Source: Mycobacterium sp. IS-3022 (GTDB lineage: Bacteria > Actinomycetota > Actinomycetes > Mycobacteriales > Mycobacteriaceae). Taken from it: a stretch of DNA of 64,000 nt. Every line of letters starts with the position of its first letter. Positions within the stretch are counted from its first letter, which is position 1. Positions 40,243-48,509 of this stretch are shown one piece after another. A program made the translations under genes and the position numbers. The stretch spans positions 124,001-188,000 of the forward strand of contig NZ_LQIN01000051.1 of assembly GCF_001500065.1 (NCBI RefSeq), written 5' to 3'. Below the pieces are notes generated by a model that worked only from the letters and a program-made list of their open reading frames with translations, was not told where the DNA came from and did no database searches.

Positions 40243-40578
40243 TCAGTGGTCGGTCAGGTCATCTGTCCTCTCGGTGATGGACTCGAGGTAGCTGCCCAAC
40301 GAGTCGAGCCGCGACTCCCACAGCTGGACGAAAGACTCCGCCCAGCGACCGATCTCCTCGAACGGTGCGGCCTCGAGGTGATAGATCCGCTGCCGCGCCA
40401 GAGCTTGGCCGGCGACTATCCCCGAATCACCCAGCACTCGGAGGTGTTTGCTCACCTGCGGTTGACGAATCTCGAGTGTCTCGGCGATCTCGCCCACCGA
40501 AAGCGGTCCTGCGCGCAACAATTCGACGATTCTCAGGCGGCTCGGCTCGGCAAGAGCTCCGAAGATCGTCGACTGCAC
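40243..40578 (-). CDS. ArsR-family repressor
   Basis: 111 residues from GTG 40578 (VQSTIFGALAEPSRLRIVELL, the usual family opening); an in-frame ATG at 40614 lies inside the palindromic operator, so it is less likely. The winged helix PLSVGEIAETLEIRQPQVSKHLRVLGDSGIV is clear. No metal-site Cys pair (CxC) is seen, so it belongs to the non-metal group paired with SRPBCC. Divergent from the NAD(P)-binding gene, with a perfect inverted repeat between. Confidence 0.88.
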   Translation of the reverse strand: MQSTIFGALAEPSRLRIVELLRAGPLSVGEIAETLEIRQPQVSKHLRVLGDSGIVAGQALARQRIYHLEAAPFEEIGRWAESFVQLWESRLDSLGSYLESITERTDDLTDH

Positions 40579-40599
40579 GCTGCCGAAGGTACGTCCCAA

Positions 40600-40623
40600 A
40601 CATATTCCTGTCAAGGAATATGT
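40600..40623. promoter_or_regulatory. Perfect inverted repeat, ArsR-type operator
   Basis: ACATATTCCT (40600-40609), GTCA, AGGAATATGT (40614-40623): 10-bp perfect arms between the divergent ArsR and NAD(P)-binding genes. It is AT-rich against a GC-rich background, as expected of an operator. It lies 20 bp from the downstream ATG at 40644. Confidence 0.75.
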
Positions 40624-40643
40624 CTTGCGGCTACCGTGGAGTG

Positions 40644-41297
40644 ATGGCGCGCATTCTGATCATCGGTGGCCACGGCAAGGTGGCCCTGCGGCTATCAGGA
40701 ATCCTCAGTGACCGAGGCGACGAGGTGACTTCGGTGTTTCGCAACCCGGATCACTCCGACGACGTTCGGGCGACGGGCGCCGATCCGCTGGTCGCCGACA
40801 TCGAGCACCTGGACACCGACGCGCTGGCAGAGATCGTTGCGGGGCATGACGCGGTCGTGTTCTCCGCGGGCGCCGGCGGCGGCAACCCGGCGCGCACTTA
40901 TGCGGTGGACCGCGACGCCGCCATCCGCGTCATCGATGCCGCCGGGCAGGCCGGAGTGCTCAGGTTCGTCATGGTGTCCTACTTCGGTGCCGGGCCGAAC
41001 CACGGTGTGCCGAAAGATAATCCGTTCTTTCCCTACGCCGAGGCGAAGGCCGCTGCCGATGAGCATCTGAGGGCCAGTCGGCTACGCTGGACGATTCTCG
41101 GGCCGGGCCGCCTGACGTTGGAACCGGCCACCGGGCGCATCGGCGTCGGCCCCGAGGCCGCCGACGGCGAGGTTTCCCGCGAAGACGTGGCTCTGGTCGC
41201 CGCCGCCTGCCTCGCCGACGACACGACGGTCGGGCGCACCATCGAGTTCAACAACGGCGACGTAACGATCACGGAGGCGTTGGCTCAGATGCCGTGA
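40644..41297 (+). CDS. NAD(P)-binding atypical SDR (NmrA/YwnB-like)
   Basis: 217 residues. N-terminal Rossmann motif ILIIGGHGKVALRLSGIL, then VFRNPDHSDDVRATGADPLVADIEH, VVFSAGAGGGNP and PFFPYAEAKAAADEHLRAS, as in NAD(P)H-binding proteins that reduce or sense small quinone-like substrates. ATG 40644 is chosen because the longer open frame upstream overlaps the ArsR gene and operator. Likely controlled by that ArsR. Confidence 0.88.
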   Translation: MARILIIGGHGKVALRLSGILSDRGDEVTSVFRNPDHSDDVRATGADPLVADIEHLDTDALAEIVAGHDAVVFSAGAGGGNPARTYAVDRDAAIRVIDAAGQAGVLRFVMVSYFGAGPNHGVPKDNPFFPYAEAKAAADEHLRASRLRWTILGPGRLTLEPATGRIGVGPEAADGEVSREDVALVAAACLADDTTVGRTIEFNNGDVTITEALAQMP

Positions 41298-41328
41298 GGT
41301 GCGTGGACTGGGCGTGAATGCCGCGGCC

Positions 41329-42033
41329 TCAACTGGCGTCCTGCGACCGGGACCGACCCAGTCGCCACTTGGTTTTCTTCGGTGTCTGGTACGAGTCGTG
41401 GGTCCAAGCGTCCCACATCTCCTCTGGTTCGCCCTGGACGGGGCTGTTGCTGACCTCCCAGCCGAGGTTCACCACTTCCGTTGTGCACCACCGGATAAGA
41501 GATCCGTCAGCGCCGATCTCCTGGGCGAGACGCACTCTTTCGTCGGCGCTCAGCTTGTCGCTGAACGCCTGCATCGTGGTCTTCAAACGCCAGTAGGGGA
41601 CGGCTTCTTCTCGGCATTGCCGACAGAGACTCAAGACTTCAACTCGCGCATGGTCGAGCAAGGACACCGGCTCTGCTTCATCGTGTCCAACAACTGGATC
41701 CCCGTGCGGCTCTGCCTCGGCCCGCCGAGCCGTCTCGCTGTCTGAGCCTCCGCTGCGCTCCATCAACTCGCGGTACTTGACGCGTAGCTCCTCGAGCTCG
41801 GCTGCCACTGCCCGCGCTTTATCTCGCCACCACGTCAGGTGATACTCGGCCAGCTTCGCCTCACAGTCGGGGCAGTTCGCGACCGCTCCCACCGTCTGGC
41901 CCAGCGGCGTCGGACTCTCCAGCGCCATGCCGCAGAGCGTGTGGTCATCGCGGTGGTTCAGGTAGTCACTGTGGTGCACCACCGAGGCGGATGACTCCCG
42001 TACGTAGCTGTGGGGTGGTTCCACAACAGCCAA
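41329..42033 (-). CDS. Hypothetical protein with zinc-ribbon-like Cys/His
   Basis: 234 residues, cytoplasmic. Near residue 27-60: HRDDHTLCGMAL then CPDCEAKL, a CxxC pair with nearby His/Cys that could hold zinc; a charged helical stretch (DKARAVAAELEELRVKYREL) follows, and later CRQCREEAVPYWRLKTTMQAF and a Trp-rich C-terminus. I do not recognise the family. Stands alone between convergent 41297 and a terminator-like hairpin near 42100. Confidence 0.65.
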   Translation of the reverse strand: MAVVEPPHSYVRESSASVVHHSDYLNHRDDHTLCGMALESPTPLGQTVGAVANCPDCEAKLAEYHLTWWRDKARAVAAELEELRVKYRELMERSGGSDSETARRAEAEPHGDPVVGHDEAEPVSLLDHARVEVLSLCRQCREEAVPYWRLKTTMQAFSDKLSADERVRLAQEIGADGSLIRWCTTEVVNLGWEVSNSPVQGEPEEMWDAWTHDSYQTPKKTKWRLGRSRSQDAS

Positions 42034-42079
42034 AGTAGTTGAGCGCGACCGCCGTTTGGCGTCAGTTCGGCAAAACGAC

Positions 42080-42115
42080 CGACAGCCCCGGGGCGGTCGT
42101 GCTCCGGGGCTGTCG
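42080..42115 (-). terminator. GC-rich hairpin after the repeat-protein gene
   Basis: CGACAGCCCCGG (42080-42091) pairs perfectly with CCGGGGCTGTCG (42104-42115), 12 bp with a 12-nt loop, starting 12 nt past the stop at 42127. No U-run, as usual for mycobacterial terminators. Confidence 0.7.
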
Positions 42116-42126
42116 AGGCGGCGCAG

Positions 42127-43599
42127 TTACTCGTCGCCGCTTTCGGAGTCCCCCTTCTCCGAACCTTCGGCCTTGTCGGCCGGCGCGTTGTCGGCCGGCG
42201 CGTTGTCGCCGGTGGCGACGGTCGCCGGCGCGGTCACCACCTGCTCGGTGGTCGTCACGACCTCGTCGGCCGCGCCACCGGTCGGGTCTTTGTCACCCGA
42301 CTGACCGGCATTCGGTGAGAAGTTCGGCGATTCCCTCACCACGTTGTGGGCTGGCGGCTGTTCTTCCTGTTCCTTCGACACCGGGTCGTCGGTCGCGCCC
42401 GTCGTGTCGGGCTGCTGAACATCTTGCTGAAGCTCCTCATCCTGACCAGCGTCTTCTTCGTGTTCAGGTTCCTGCTGCCGTCGCTGCTCCGACAGGCCCA
42501 CAAAGCGCGCTTGTCGATCCGGCAACGAGTCGATCGACGGGCCGTCGAACTCCTCGGTTCCGATGAGCGCGTCCTCGTCCGCTGCAGGGGTCTGCGGTTC
42601 GAAGGCGCCGCGGAGTGCGGCGTTGATCTGTTCGGTGACGCCCCACAGTCCGTTGCGGAAGTTCTCGACGAACGCGTTCGGCCCGCCGAGTGGCGCGGGC
42701 AGGGCATCGCGCAATCCATAGAGCGCCGGGTCGGCCACCCACAACGGCCCGTCGACGATGTTCTCCACCAGATCGAGCGCTTCTGCGGTGTCGCCCTGAG
42801 CGAGCGCGGCCGCCGCCTGAACGACGCCGACCGGCGCGAGGACGGTGGCGGCCGCGAGCCGCAGTGCGGTCGCAACGACACCCTCGGCGATCCGGGATAG
42901 CCCGTCGATGGGTCCGCTGACCGGCGTGTACGCGACGGGTCCGGGCCGCTGGAACGCGTTCATCGTCCGCTCGATGAAGCCCTGCAACGCCGCGCCCGGA
43001 TCCTGCAGTCCCGCGTTGATCTCCTCGGTGACCTTCCACAATTCGTCACGGAAGTTCTCGATGATGCCGTCCGGTCCGCCGAGTGGCGCAGGCAGCGCGT
43101 CCCGCAGTCCGTACAGCGCGGGGTCGACGACCCACAGCGGCGCGTCGACGATGTTCTCCACCAAGCTGGCAAAGCCTTCGGCGCCGTTCCCCTCGACGAT
43201 GGCGGCGGCCAGTTCGACCAGGCGAAGTGGGCTGAGGAGGGTGGCGGCCCCGAGCCGCAACCCGGACGCGGCGATGCCCTGGCCGATGCGGCCGACTCCG
43301 TCGAGGGGGCCGGAAACCGCGGTGTAGGGCACCGGCCCCGGTCGGCTGAACGCTTCCAGCGTGCCCCCGATGAAGGAGTTCAGCACCCCGCCCGGCTCGA
43401 AACTTTCCAGCAAAGCAAGAGCAGCGTCGATCTCGCGCTGGGTGTTCGTGGGCTCGGCGGCCGCCATCAGCCTCACCTCATGCGACCGGCTCTCCTCGGC
43501 GACGTTCGCTGGCGCCGGCGCGATCGGGCTCGCGGCGATGACCCCCGCACCGACAAGTGCGACTCCCGTCGTCATGTACGTTTTGGCGCTGGCTTTCAT
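42127..43599 (-). CDS. Secreted protein with two long internal repeats
   Basis: 490 residues from ATG 43599 (GGGAGGGG lies close upstream; an earlier ATG at 43638 lacks one). Signal peptide MKASAKTYMTTGVALVGAGV to about IAPAPANVAE. Two copies of a roughly 125-residue unit, about 70-195 and 200-325, each with RPGPV-YT-VSGP-DG, then LVENIVD-PLWV-DPALYGLRD and ALPAPLGGP. The C-terminal 120 residues are acidic and Gln/Pro-rich. No known domain is recognised; the amphipathic repeats could pack in the cell envelope. Duplication within the gene seems recent because both halves share a nearly identical 20-residue core. Confidence 0.72.
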   Translation of the reverse strand: MKASAKTYMTTGVALVGAGVIAASPIAPAPANVAEESRSHEVRLMAAAEPTNTQREIDAALALLESFEPGGVLNSFIGGTLEAFSRPGPVPYTAVSGPLDGVGRIGQGIAASGLRLGAATLLSPLRLVELAAAIVEGNGAEGFASLVENIVDAPLWVVDPALYGLRDALPAPLGGPDGIIENFRDELWKVTEEINAGLQDPGAALQGFIERTMNAFQRPGPVAYTPVSGPIDGLSRIAEGVVATALRLAAATVLAPVGVVQAAAALAQGDTAEALDLVENIVDGPLWVADPALYGLRDALPAPLGGPNAFVENFRNGLWGVTEQINAALRGAFEPQTPAADEDALIGTEEFDGPSIDSLPDRQARFVGLSEQRRQQEPEHEEDAGQDEELQQDVQQPDTTGATDDPVSKEQEEQPPAHNVVRESPNFSPNAGQSGDKDPTGGAADEVVTTTEQVVTAPATVATGDNAPADNAPADKAEGSEKGDSESGDE

Positions 43600-44101
43600 G
43601 AGCCCCTCCCCGGATAGCTGTGGCGAATCAGCCAGCAACTTACGCTTACGTCAGGACCAGTGTCCAGCTACCCGAAAAATTCTCGATCGAAATTAGCTCG
43701 CCGAGGGGAGTTCAAGCCCACCCACGGCGCGGCACCTCCCACATATTGCGAGATCCCACCAATTTTCGATCTGCACAGGCGCATCCCCGGACGTCGAGTT
43801 AACGCGTGCCAGTTCGCCGCATCACCGGTACCTGCGTGCCAAACGCAGTGACCACCGGTGATAGCCGCAAACCGCGGAACTTACCGCATTCCGGCACCGG
43901 TCCACATGCGATCCCCGCATCGTTGTAAATCCTCGGCATCGCGCGTCCAGAGCGGCGTGGCGAAGCCCATTCCGCTATCCACTTTGCGAAGCGGACGCCC
44001 GACCAAGGGTAGAGGTATGTAATTCGGGGGCTCGTGTCCGTGACTGCTCGGGCGACCGCATCCCCGAGCAGCAAACGCGAGCGATGAGTAAGCTGGCGGC
44101 G
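43600..44101. other. 502-base stretch without a supported gene, with a long hairpin
   Basis: ATCACCGGT (43821-43829) pairs with ACCGGTGAT (43854-43862), with an inner CTGCGT/ACGCAG stem. A 91-codon frame at 43799-44074 has no recognisable family. The stretch may contain the promoter of the repeat-protein gene near 43620-43700. Confidence 0.5.
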
Positions 44102-44452
44102 TCAGTAGCCCGGTGTGACGACGTCTTCCAGTTCCTGTAATTCGGGCGACGGCGGAGGCGGCGAGTGCGATGGCACCAGATTGCCCGTCGAGCCGCCGCA
44201 TTCGGTACCGCTCACTCCCGGCGGACACGCGGAATTGGCCGGAGCAGTCGCGCCCGCAGGCGAGTTCGGCACCAGATACGGAACACACTGTCCGGCGTAG
44301 AGGTCCTCATCCTCGCCGGTCGGGCAGTTGGCGACGTGGGCAGGCGGGACTGCCGGCACGGACACGACCACCCCGAGCATCGGCGCCATCGCCGCGACCG
44401 TGAACCCGCCGGCAAGGATCAATCGTCGCGCGGACAAGGAGATCGACCTCAT
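44102..44452 (-). CDS. Small secreted Pro/Cys-containing protein
   Basis: 116 residues from ATG 44452: signal peptide to about VPAVPPAHVA, then NCPTGEDEDLYAGQCVPYLVPNS with a Cys pair and SACPPGVSGTECGG with another, and a Pro-rich end (SHSPPPPSPELQELEDVV). Resembles the small Cys-paired exported proteins of mycobacteria (CPTGE-QCVPYLVP pattern). Function unknown. AAGGGTGG lies before the ATG. Confidence 0.75.
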   Translation of the reverse strand: MRSISLSARRLILAGGFTVAAMAPMLGVVVSVPAVPPAHVANCPTGEDEDLYAGQCVPYLVPNSPAGATAPANSACPPGVSGTECGGSTGNLVPSHSPPPPSPELQELEDVVTPGY

Positions 44453-44517
44453 CGGCCACCCTTCGCTCGTGAGATTCGCTGTCTTTCCACCGTATCGCGG
44501 AGAGCAGCGCACGAGGG

Positions 44518-45432
44518 TCACTGCACGAGCGACGGGGTGCTGAACGGTTGGCCGTCTCTGGCGGCCAAGTACTCGGGTCGCGGTGTTTCGGCCTGGAAGG
44601 GCGCCTCGAGTCGGTTCTCGATCGAGTTGAACACCAGGAAGACGTTCGATCGGGGGAACGGCGTGATGTTGGAACCCGACCCGTGCATCAGGTTCGAGTC
44701 GAACCACAGGGCCGTGCCGGCGGGTCCGGTGACCTGGTCGATGCCGAAGCGTGCGGCGGCCTCGGTGAGCGTGGCCTGGCTCGGCACCCCGATCTCCTGT
44801 TTGACCAGCGATGAGGTGTGGTTGTCGGGCGGTGTGGTGCCCACGCACGGGTAGAAGACCTGATGCGATCCCGGCATCACCATCAGCGAACCGTTGTAGG
44901 GGAAGTTCTCGGTCAACGAGATCGAGCAGGAGACGGCCCGCATCATCGGCATCCCGTCCTCGGCATGCCAGGTCTCGAAGTCGGAATGCCAGTAGAAGCC
45001 GGTCCCGGTGAATCCCGGCATCAAGTTGACTCGCGCCTGGTGCAGGTAGACGTCACTGCCGAGTATCTGGCGGGCTACGGGCAGCACGGAGTCGAGCGTT
45101 ATGACCTCGGCGATCACGTCGCTGAACAAGTGCGGCTGGAACACCGACCGGATGCTGCCGCCGGGCTCGCGGATGATCCGCGGGTCCGCAGGATCGGCTT
45201 GAGAACCAATGTGATTCAACTCGTCGCGGAGCGACGACAACCAGTTGTCGCCGACCGCCGACCGGCGTACCAGGTAGCCGTTCGCAGCGAGCGTTCTCAG
45301 GTCGGCCTCGCCCAGCGGACCGTCCAGCTCGCCACCCCAGACCGTGGGCTCGGCGCGCGGGATGGGCGCCGACGGTTTCTCGAGCCGGGTGGGGTACCTG
45401 TCCACGCGGTCGGGAAATCGGTTGTGGCTCAA
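44518..45432 (-). CDS. ectD: Ectoine 5-hydroxylase
   Basis: Non-heme iron, 2-oxoglutarate-dependent dioxygenase turning ectoine into 5-hydroxyectoine, a compatible solute. The EctD signature is exact: FYWHSDFETWHAEDGMP, with HxD and substrate-binding residues; the distal His is in VMPGSHQVF and the Arg block follows. From TTG 45432, 304 residues; the TTG overlaps the ectC stop (TTGA). GTG 45405 (VDRYPTRLEKPS) is an alternative giving 295. Last gene of ectABCD; the organism can thus make both solutes. Confidence 0.94.
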   Translation of the reverse strand: MSHNRFPDRVDRYPTRLEKPSAPIPRAEPTVWGGELDGPLGEADLRTLAANGYLVRRSAVGDNWLSSLRDELNHIGSQADPADPRIIREPGGSIRSVFQPHLFSDVIAEVITLDSVLPVARQILGSDVYLHQARVNLMPGFTGTGFYWHSDFETWHAEDGMPMMRAVSCSISLTENFPYNGSLMVMPGSHQVFYPCVGTTPPDNHTSSLVKQEIGVPSQATLTEAAARFGIDQVTGPAGTALWFDSNLMHGSGSNITPFPRSNVFLVFNSIENRLEAPFQAETPRPEYLAARDGQPFSTPSLVQ

Positions 45433-45821
45433 CTGGCTTGCACCGCCGGAGGGTAGGTACCGGTCTCGTCGTGTACTTCCTGGCCGGTCACCGGAGGATT
45501 GAACACACACAGCATCCGCAGTTGGGTGTCGCACGCGACTCGATGACGCTCGTGGCCGTCGAGCAGGTACATGGTGCCCGGCCGCAGCGGATGCTGCTCA
45601 CCGGTTTCCAGATTGGTGAGCGTGCCGGAGCCCTCCACGACCCAGACCGCCTCGACGTGGTGGCGGTAGTGGAACTCGCTGACGGAGTTCGCGTTGATGG
45701 TGGTCTCGTGAAACGAGAAACCGACACCGTCGCCGGCCAGGACGATGCGTTTGGATCTCCAATCCTTCGCCGACACATCGCGTTCGGTGCCGGTGATCTC
45801 GTCAGTGGTGCGCACGATCAC
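45429..45821 (-). CDS. ectC: Ectoine synthase
   Basis: Cupin-fold enzyme that cyclises N-gamma-acetyl-diaminobutyrate to ectoine. 130 residues: MIVRTTDEITGTERDV, SFHETTINANSVSEFHYRHHVEAV with metal-binding residues, and GTMYLLDGHERHRV. Length and order are as in the family. Lies 33 nt after ectB; its stop overlaps ectD. Confidence 0.96.
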   Translation of the reverse strand: MIVRTTDEITGTERDVSAKDWRSKRIVLAGDGVGFSFHETTINANSVSEFHYRHHVEAVWVVEGSGTLTNLETGEQHPLRPGTMYLLDGHERHRVACDTQLRMLCVFNPPVTGQEVHDETGTYPPAVQAS

Positions 45822-45854
45822 GGTCGTGCTCCTTTCGGGTTGCGATGACGGCGG

Positions 45855-47144
45855 TCAGGACAGCGTCGCGGCGATCGATTCGGCCAGTATGTCAATGCCG
45901 GCGTCGAGATCCGCCTCGGAAGTGGTCAGCGGCGGAAGCAGCTTGACTACCTCGTCCGACGGGCCGCTGGTTTCCATGAGTACCCCACGATCGAACGCGG
46001 CACGGCATACGGCCGTCGCCATCGGTTCATCGTCGAACTTGAGGCCTTGGGCCATGCCGCGTCCTCGCGCGGTGATGCCCGGATACCGCGCGGCGATTTC
46101 CTCCAGCCGTGCCCGCACCTGCTGCCCCTTGGCGATGGTGTCATCGGCGAACGTCTCGGTCTGCCAGAAGATTTCGAGAGCTTTGGCGGCCGTGACGAAC
46201 GCCGGATTGTGGCCGCGGAAGGTGCCGTTGTGCTCACCGGGCGCCCACACGTCGAGCTCTCTGCGGAAGAGCGTCAGCGCCATCGGCAGCCCGTATCCGC
46301 TGATCGACTTGGACAGCGTGACGATATCGGGAACGATGCCCGCCTCCTCGAAACTGAAGAATCGGCCGGTTCGCCCACAGCCCATCTGCACGTCGTCGAC
46401 GATGAGCAGAATCTCACGCCGACTGCACAATTCGGCGAGCGCTTGCAACCACTCCATCCGGGCGACGTTGAGACCACCCTCTCCCTGCACGGTCTCGACG
46501 ATCACCGCGGCGGGGCGGTTGAGTCCGCCACCCGAGTCGTCGAGCACCCGCTCGAACCACTGGAAGTCCTCGGTGGCGCCGCCGAAGTAGTTGTCGTACG
46601 GCATCGGGGTCGCGTGCACCAGTGGGATGCCCGCCCCGGCCCGCTTCATCGAATTGCCCGTCACCGAGAGCGCGCCCAGGGTCATGCCATGAAATGCGTT
46701 CGTGAAGTTGATGATCGATTCGCGACCGGTCACCTTGCGGGCGAGTTTGAGCGCCGACTCGACGGAGTTCGCGCCGGTCGGGCCGGGGAACTGCACCTTG
46801 TAGTCGAGACCGCGTGGCTTGAGGATCAGTTGTTCGAAGTTCTGCAGGAACTCGGTCTTGGCCGATGTCGCCATGTCGAGCGAGTGCACGATCATGTCGT
46901 TGGCCAGATAGTCGATCAGCGGGCGCTTGAGCTCGGGGTTGTTGTGGCCGTAATTCAGCGCGCCGGCACCCGCGAAGAAGTCGAGGTACCGATTGCCCGA
47001 GGCGTCGGTCAGCCAGGAGCCCTGGGCGACAGCCATGGTGGTCGGCCAGCCGCGGCAGTAGCTACGCACCTCGGATTCGACCGAGCTGTAGATCTCGGGT
47101 AGGTCGGATTCATCGGGACGAGGGAGTGTTGCAGGCGTTGACAT
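45855..47144 (-). CDS. ectB: Diaminobutyrate-2-oxoglutarate transaminase
   Basis: PLP enzyme making L-2,4-diaminobutyrate from aspartate semialdehyde and glutamate. 429 residues. Class III aminotransferase marks: FFAGAGALNYGHNNPELK, GPTGANSVESALKLARKVTGR, VDDVQMGCGRTGRFF, and the cofactor Lys in TLSKSISGYGLPMAL. Second gene of ectABCD, 15 nt after ectA. Confidence 0.96.
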   Translation of the reverse strand: MSTPATLPRPDESDLPEIYSSVESEVRSYCRGWPTTMAVAQGSWLTDASGNRYLDFFAGAGALNYGHNNPELKRPLIDYLANDMIVHSLDMATSAKTEFLQNFEQLILKPRGLDYKVQFPGPTGANSVESALKLARKVTGRESIINFTNAFHGMTLGALSVTGNSMKRAGAGIPLVHATPMPYDNYFGGATEDFQWFERVLDDSGGGLNRPAAVIVETVQGEGGLNVARMEWLQALAELCSRREILLIVDDVQMGCGRTGRFFSFEEAGIVPDIVTLSKSISGYGLPMALTLFRRELDVWAPGEHNGTFRGHNPAFVTAAKALEIFWQTETFADDTIAKGQQVRARLEEIAARYPGITARGRGMAQGLKFDDEPMATAVCRAAFDRGVLMETSGPSDEVVKLLPPLTTSEADLDAGIDILAESIAATLS

Positions 47145-47159
47145 GTGTCCTTTCCGGGG

Positions 47160-47771
47160 TCAGTCGGCCAGTGGCATGGCGATCGGTCCGATCCGCAGGG
47201 TCGGTTCGTCCTCGTGGGCCCGATCGGCGTCCAGTTGTTCTGCGGTGAAGCGGGGCTGCTCGATCAGGGGCACCCCGTGCCGCCGGGCGAAGGAGCCGAA
47301 GAACGCACGTGAGGCCGAATTGCTCGGTGCCACCGTGGCTTCCACCGTGACCGGATGGCCCCGCCGGTCGCTGCGGACGCGGTGGACGAGGTGGTCGAGC
47401 ATGGCACCGGCCAGGCCAGTCCCGCGGGCAGTAGAGGCCACGGCCACCTGCCAGACGAACAGCACCTCCGGCCGGGCCGGCGGGTGGTATCCGGTGATCA
47501 ATCCGCAGATCTCACCGTCTCTGTCCGCCACAACCGAGGTACGGGCAAAGTCTGTGGCCATCAGAAGATAGGTATAGGTGGAATTCAGATCGAGTACTTC
47601 GGTCGCTGCGACCAGACGGTGCATGGCGATGGCGTCACCCTCGGTCGGAGGCCGAAGAAAGCGCGTCCAGGAAATAGCTTGCGGTGCTGTCGCTTTCGAA
47701 GTTGCAGTCCATTGGTCTAGGACTGGGCTCCGTTCACGACGTGCACGAATCGTCACTTGCGTTGTCACCAC
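47160..47771 (-). CDS. ectA: L-2,4-diaminobutyrate N-acetyltransferase
   Basis: GNAT enzyme of ectoine synthesis. 203 residues; the family core starts near LRPPTEGDAIAMHRLVAATEVLDLNSTYTYLLM, with acetyl-CoA loop VASTARGTGLAGAML. The first roughly 35 residues are extra relative to typical EctA, so the GTG start at 47771 is uncertain; no Shine-Dalgarno is seen. First gene of the operon. Confidence 0.92.
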   Translation of the reverse strand: MVTTQVTIRARRERSPVLDQWTATSKATAPQAISWTRFLRPPTEGDAIAMHRLVAATEVLDLNSTYTYLLMATDFARTSVVADRDGEICGLITGYHPPARPEVLFVWQVAVASTARGTGLAGAMLDHLVHRVRSDRRGHPVTVEATVAPSNSASRAFFGSFARRHGVPLIEQPRFTAEQLDADRAHEDEPTLRIGPIAMPLAD

Positions 47772-48138
47772 CGAACAAATTCATCGAGTCTCATCAGTTA
47801 CGTCATCGGCGACGTGACCGTATGCCAGCAAAAATTCGCAGGCAAGTTCCGACGGCCGGATTCCGGGCATGTGGTGGTGCTTGGATGCCGGAATAACCTG
47901 CGCGGATGCGCGAAGGGCGGCAGCCGCCGCCAAGATCGATCTGTTATCGAATCGTTATCTTTCGCTCGCGAAGATGATTCGATGTGCTAACAACGGGTAC
48001 TGTGTTACGCGAGCGTCAATGCAGACGAAGGTGGCGTACGGAGCGTTCGGGGGTCCGCTCTTCGCGCCTTCTCCGTGCCCGGCCCTGACAGTCAGCGCCG
48101 CGGGACGAACGACTTTTCGACCTATTGGAGGAGATTTC
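47772..48138. other. Divergent regulatory stretch between ectA and the DUF732 gene
   Basis: 367 bases. No gene is supported. It must contain the ect promoter; no EctR-type MarR regulator gene is in the window. A GTTATCGAATCGTTATC direct-repeat-like stretch lies near 47938-47960, partner unknown. Confidence 0.4.
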
Positions 48139-48420
48139 GTGCGACGCATCGTCGGATCACTGGTCGCCGCCGCCGTGACCGCGGTCGTCTTCGCCGCGCC
48201 TGCAGCGGCCGACCAGTCGGAGTTCGTCCGTAAGCTGCAGGAGCAGTACGTTTTCCTGACCGCGGAACAGCTGATCGCCGCGGGCGACAAGGTCTGCGCC
48301 GCAACCGCCAGCGGAGTGCCCGCTTCGGACGCCGTGATGATGGTGCGCAACGATCTGGGGGTCTCGGTTCCGGCCGCCGGAGACATCGTCAGCCTGGCCG
48401 TCGTCGAACTCGGCTGCTGA
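48139..48420 (+). CDS. DUF732 secreted protein
   Basis: 93 residues from GTG 48139, with GGAGGAG 6 nt upstream. Signal peptide (VVFAAPAAADQ), then FVRKLQEQYVFLTAEQLIAAGDKVCAA, the usual DUF732 opening, and a C-terminal VELGC; the two Cys probably form a disulfide. These are common in mycobacteria and of unknown function. Confidence 0.88.
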   Translation: MRRIVGSLVAAAVTAVVFAAPAAADQSEFVRKLQEQYVFLTAEQLIAAGDKVCAATASGVPASDAVMMVRNDLGVSVPAAGDIVSLAVVELGC

Positions 48421-48509
48421 CCCGAACGCGCCGCTCAATTTGGTAACAAGCTGGTCAAGCGGCGCGTGGCGCACCGAAAACCGCAGACGCGCATTGTTAG
48501 CTTGCCGGC

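Noticed and set aside
43799..44074. 91-codon minus-strand frame in the gene-free stretch
   Set aside because: No signal, motif or start context; the hairpin at 43821 overlaps it.
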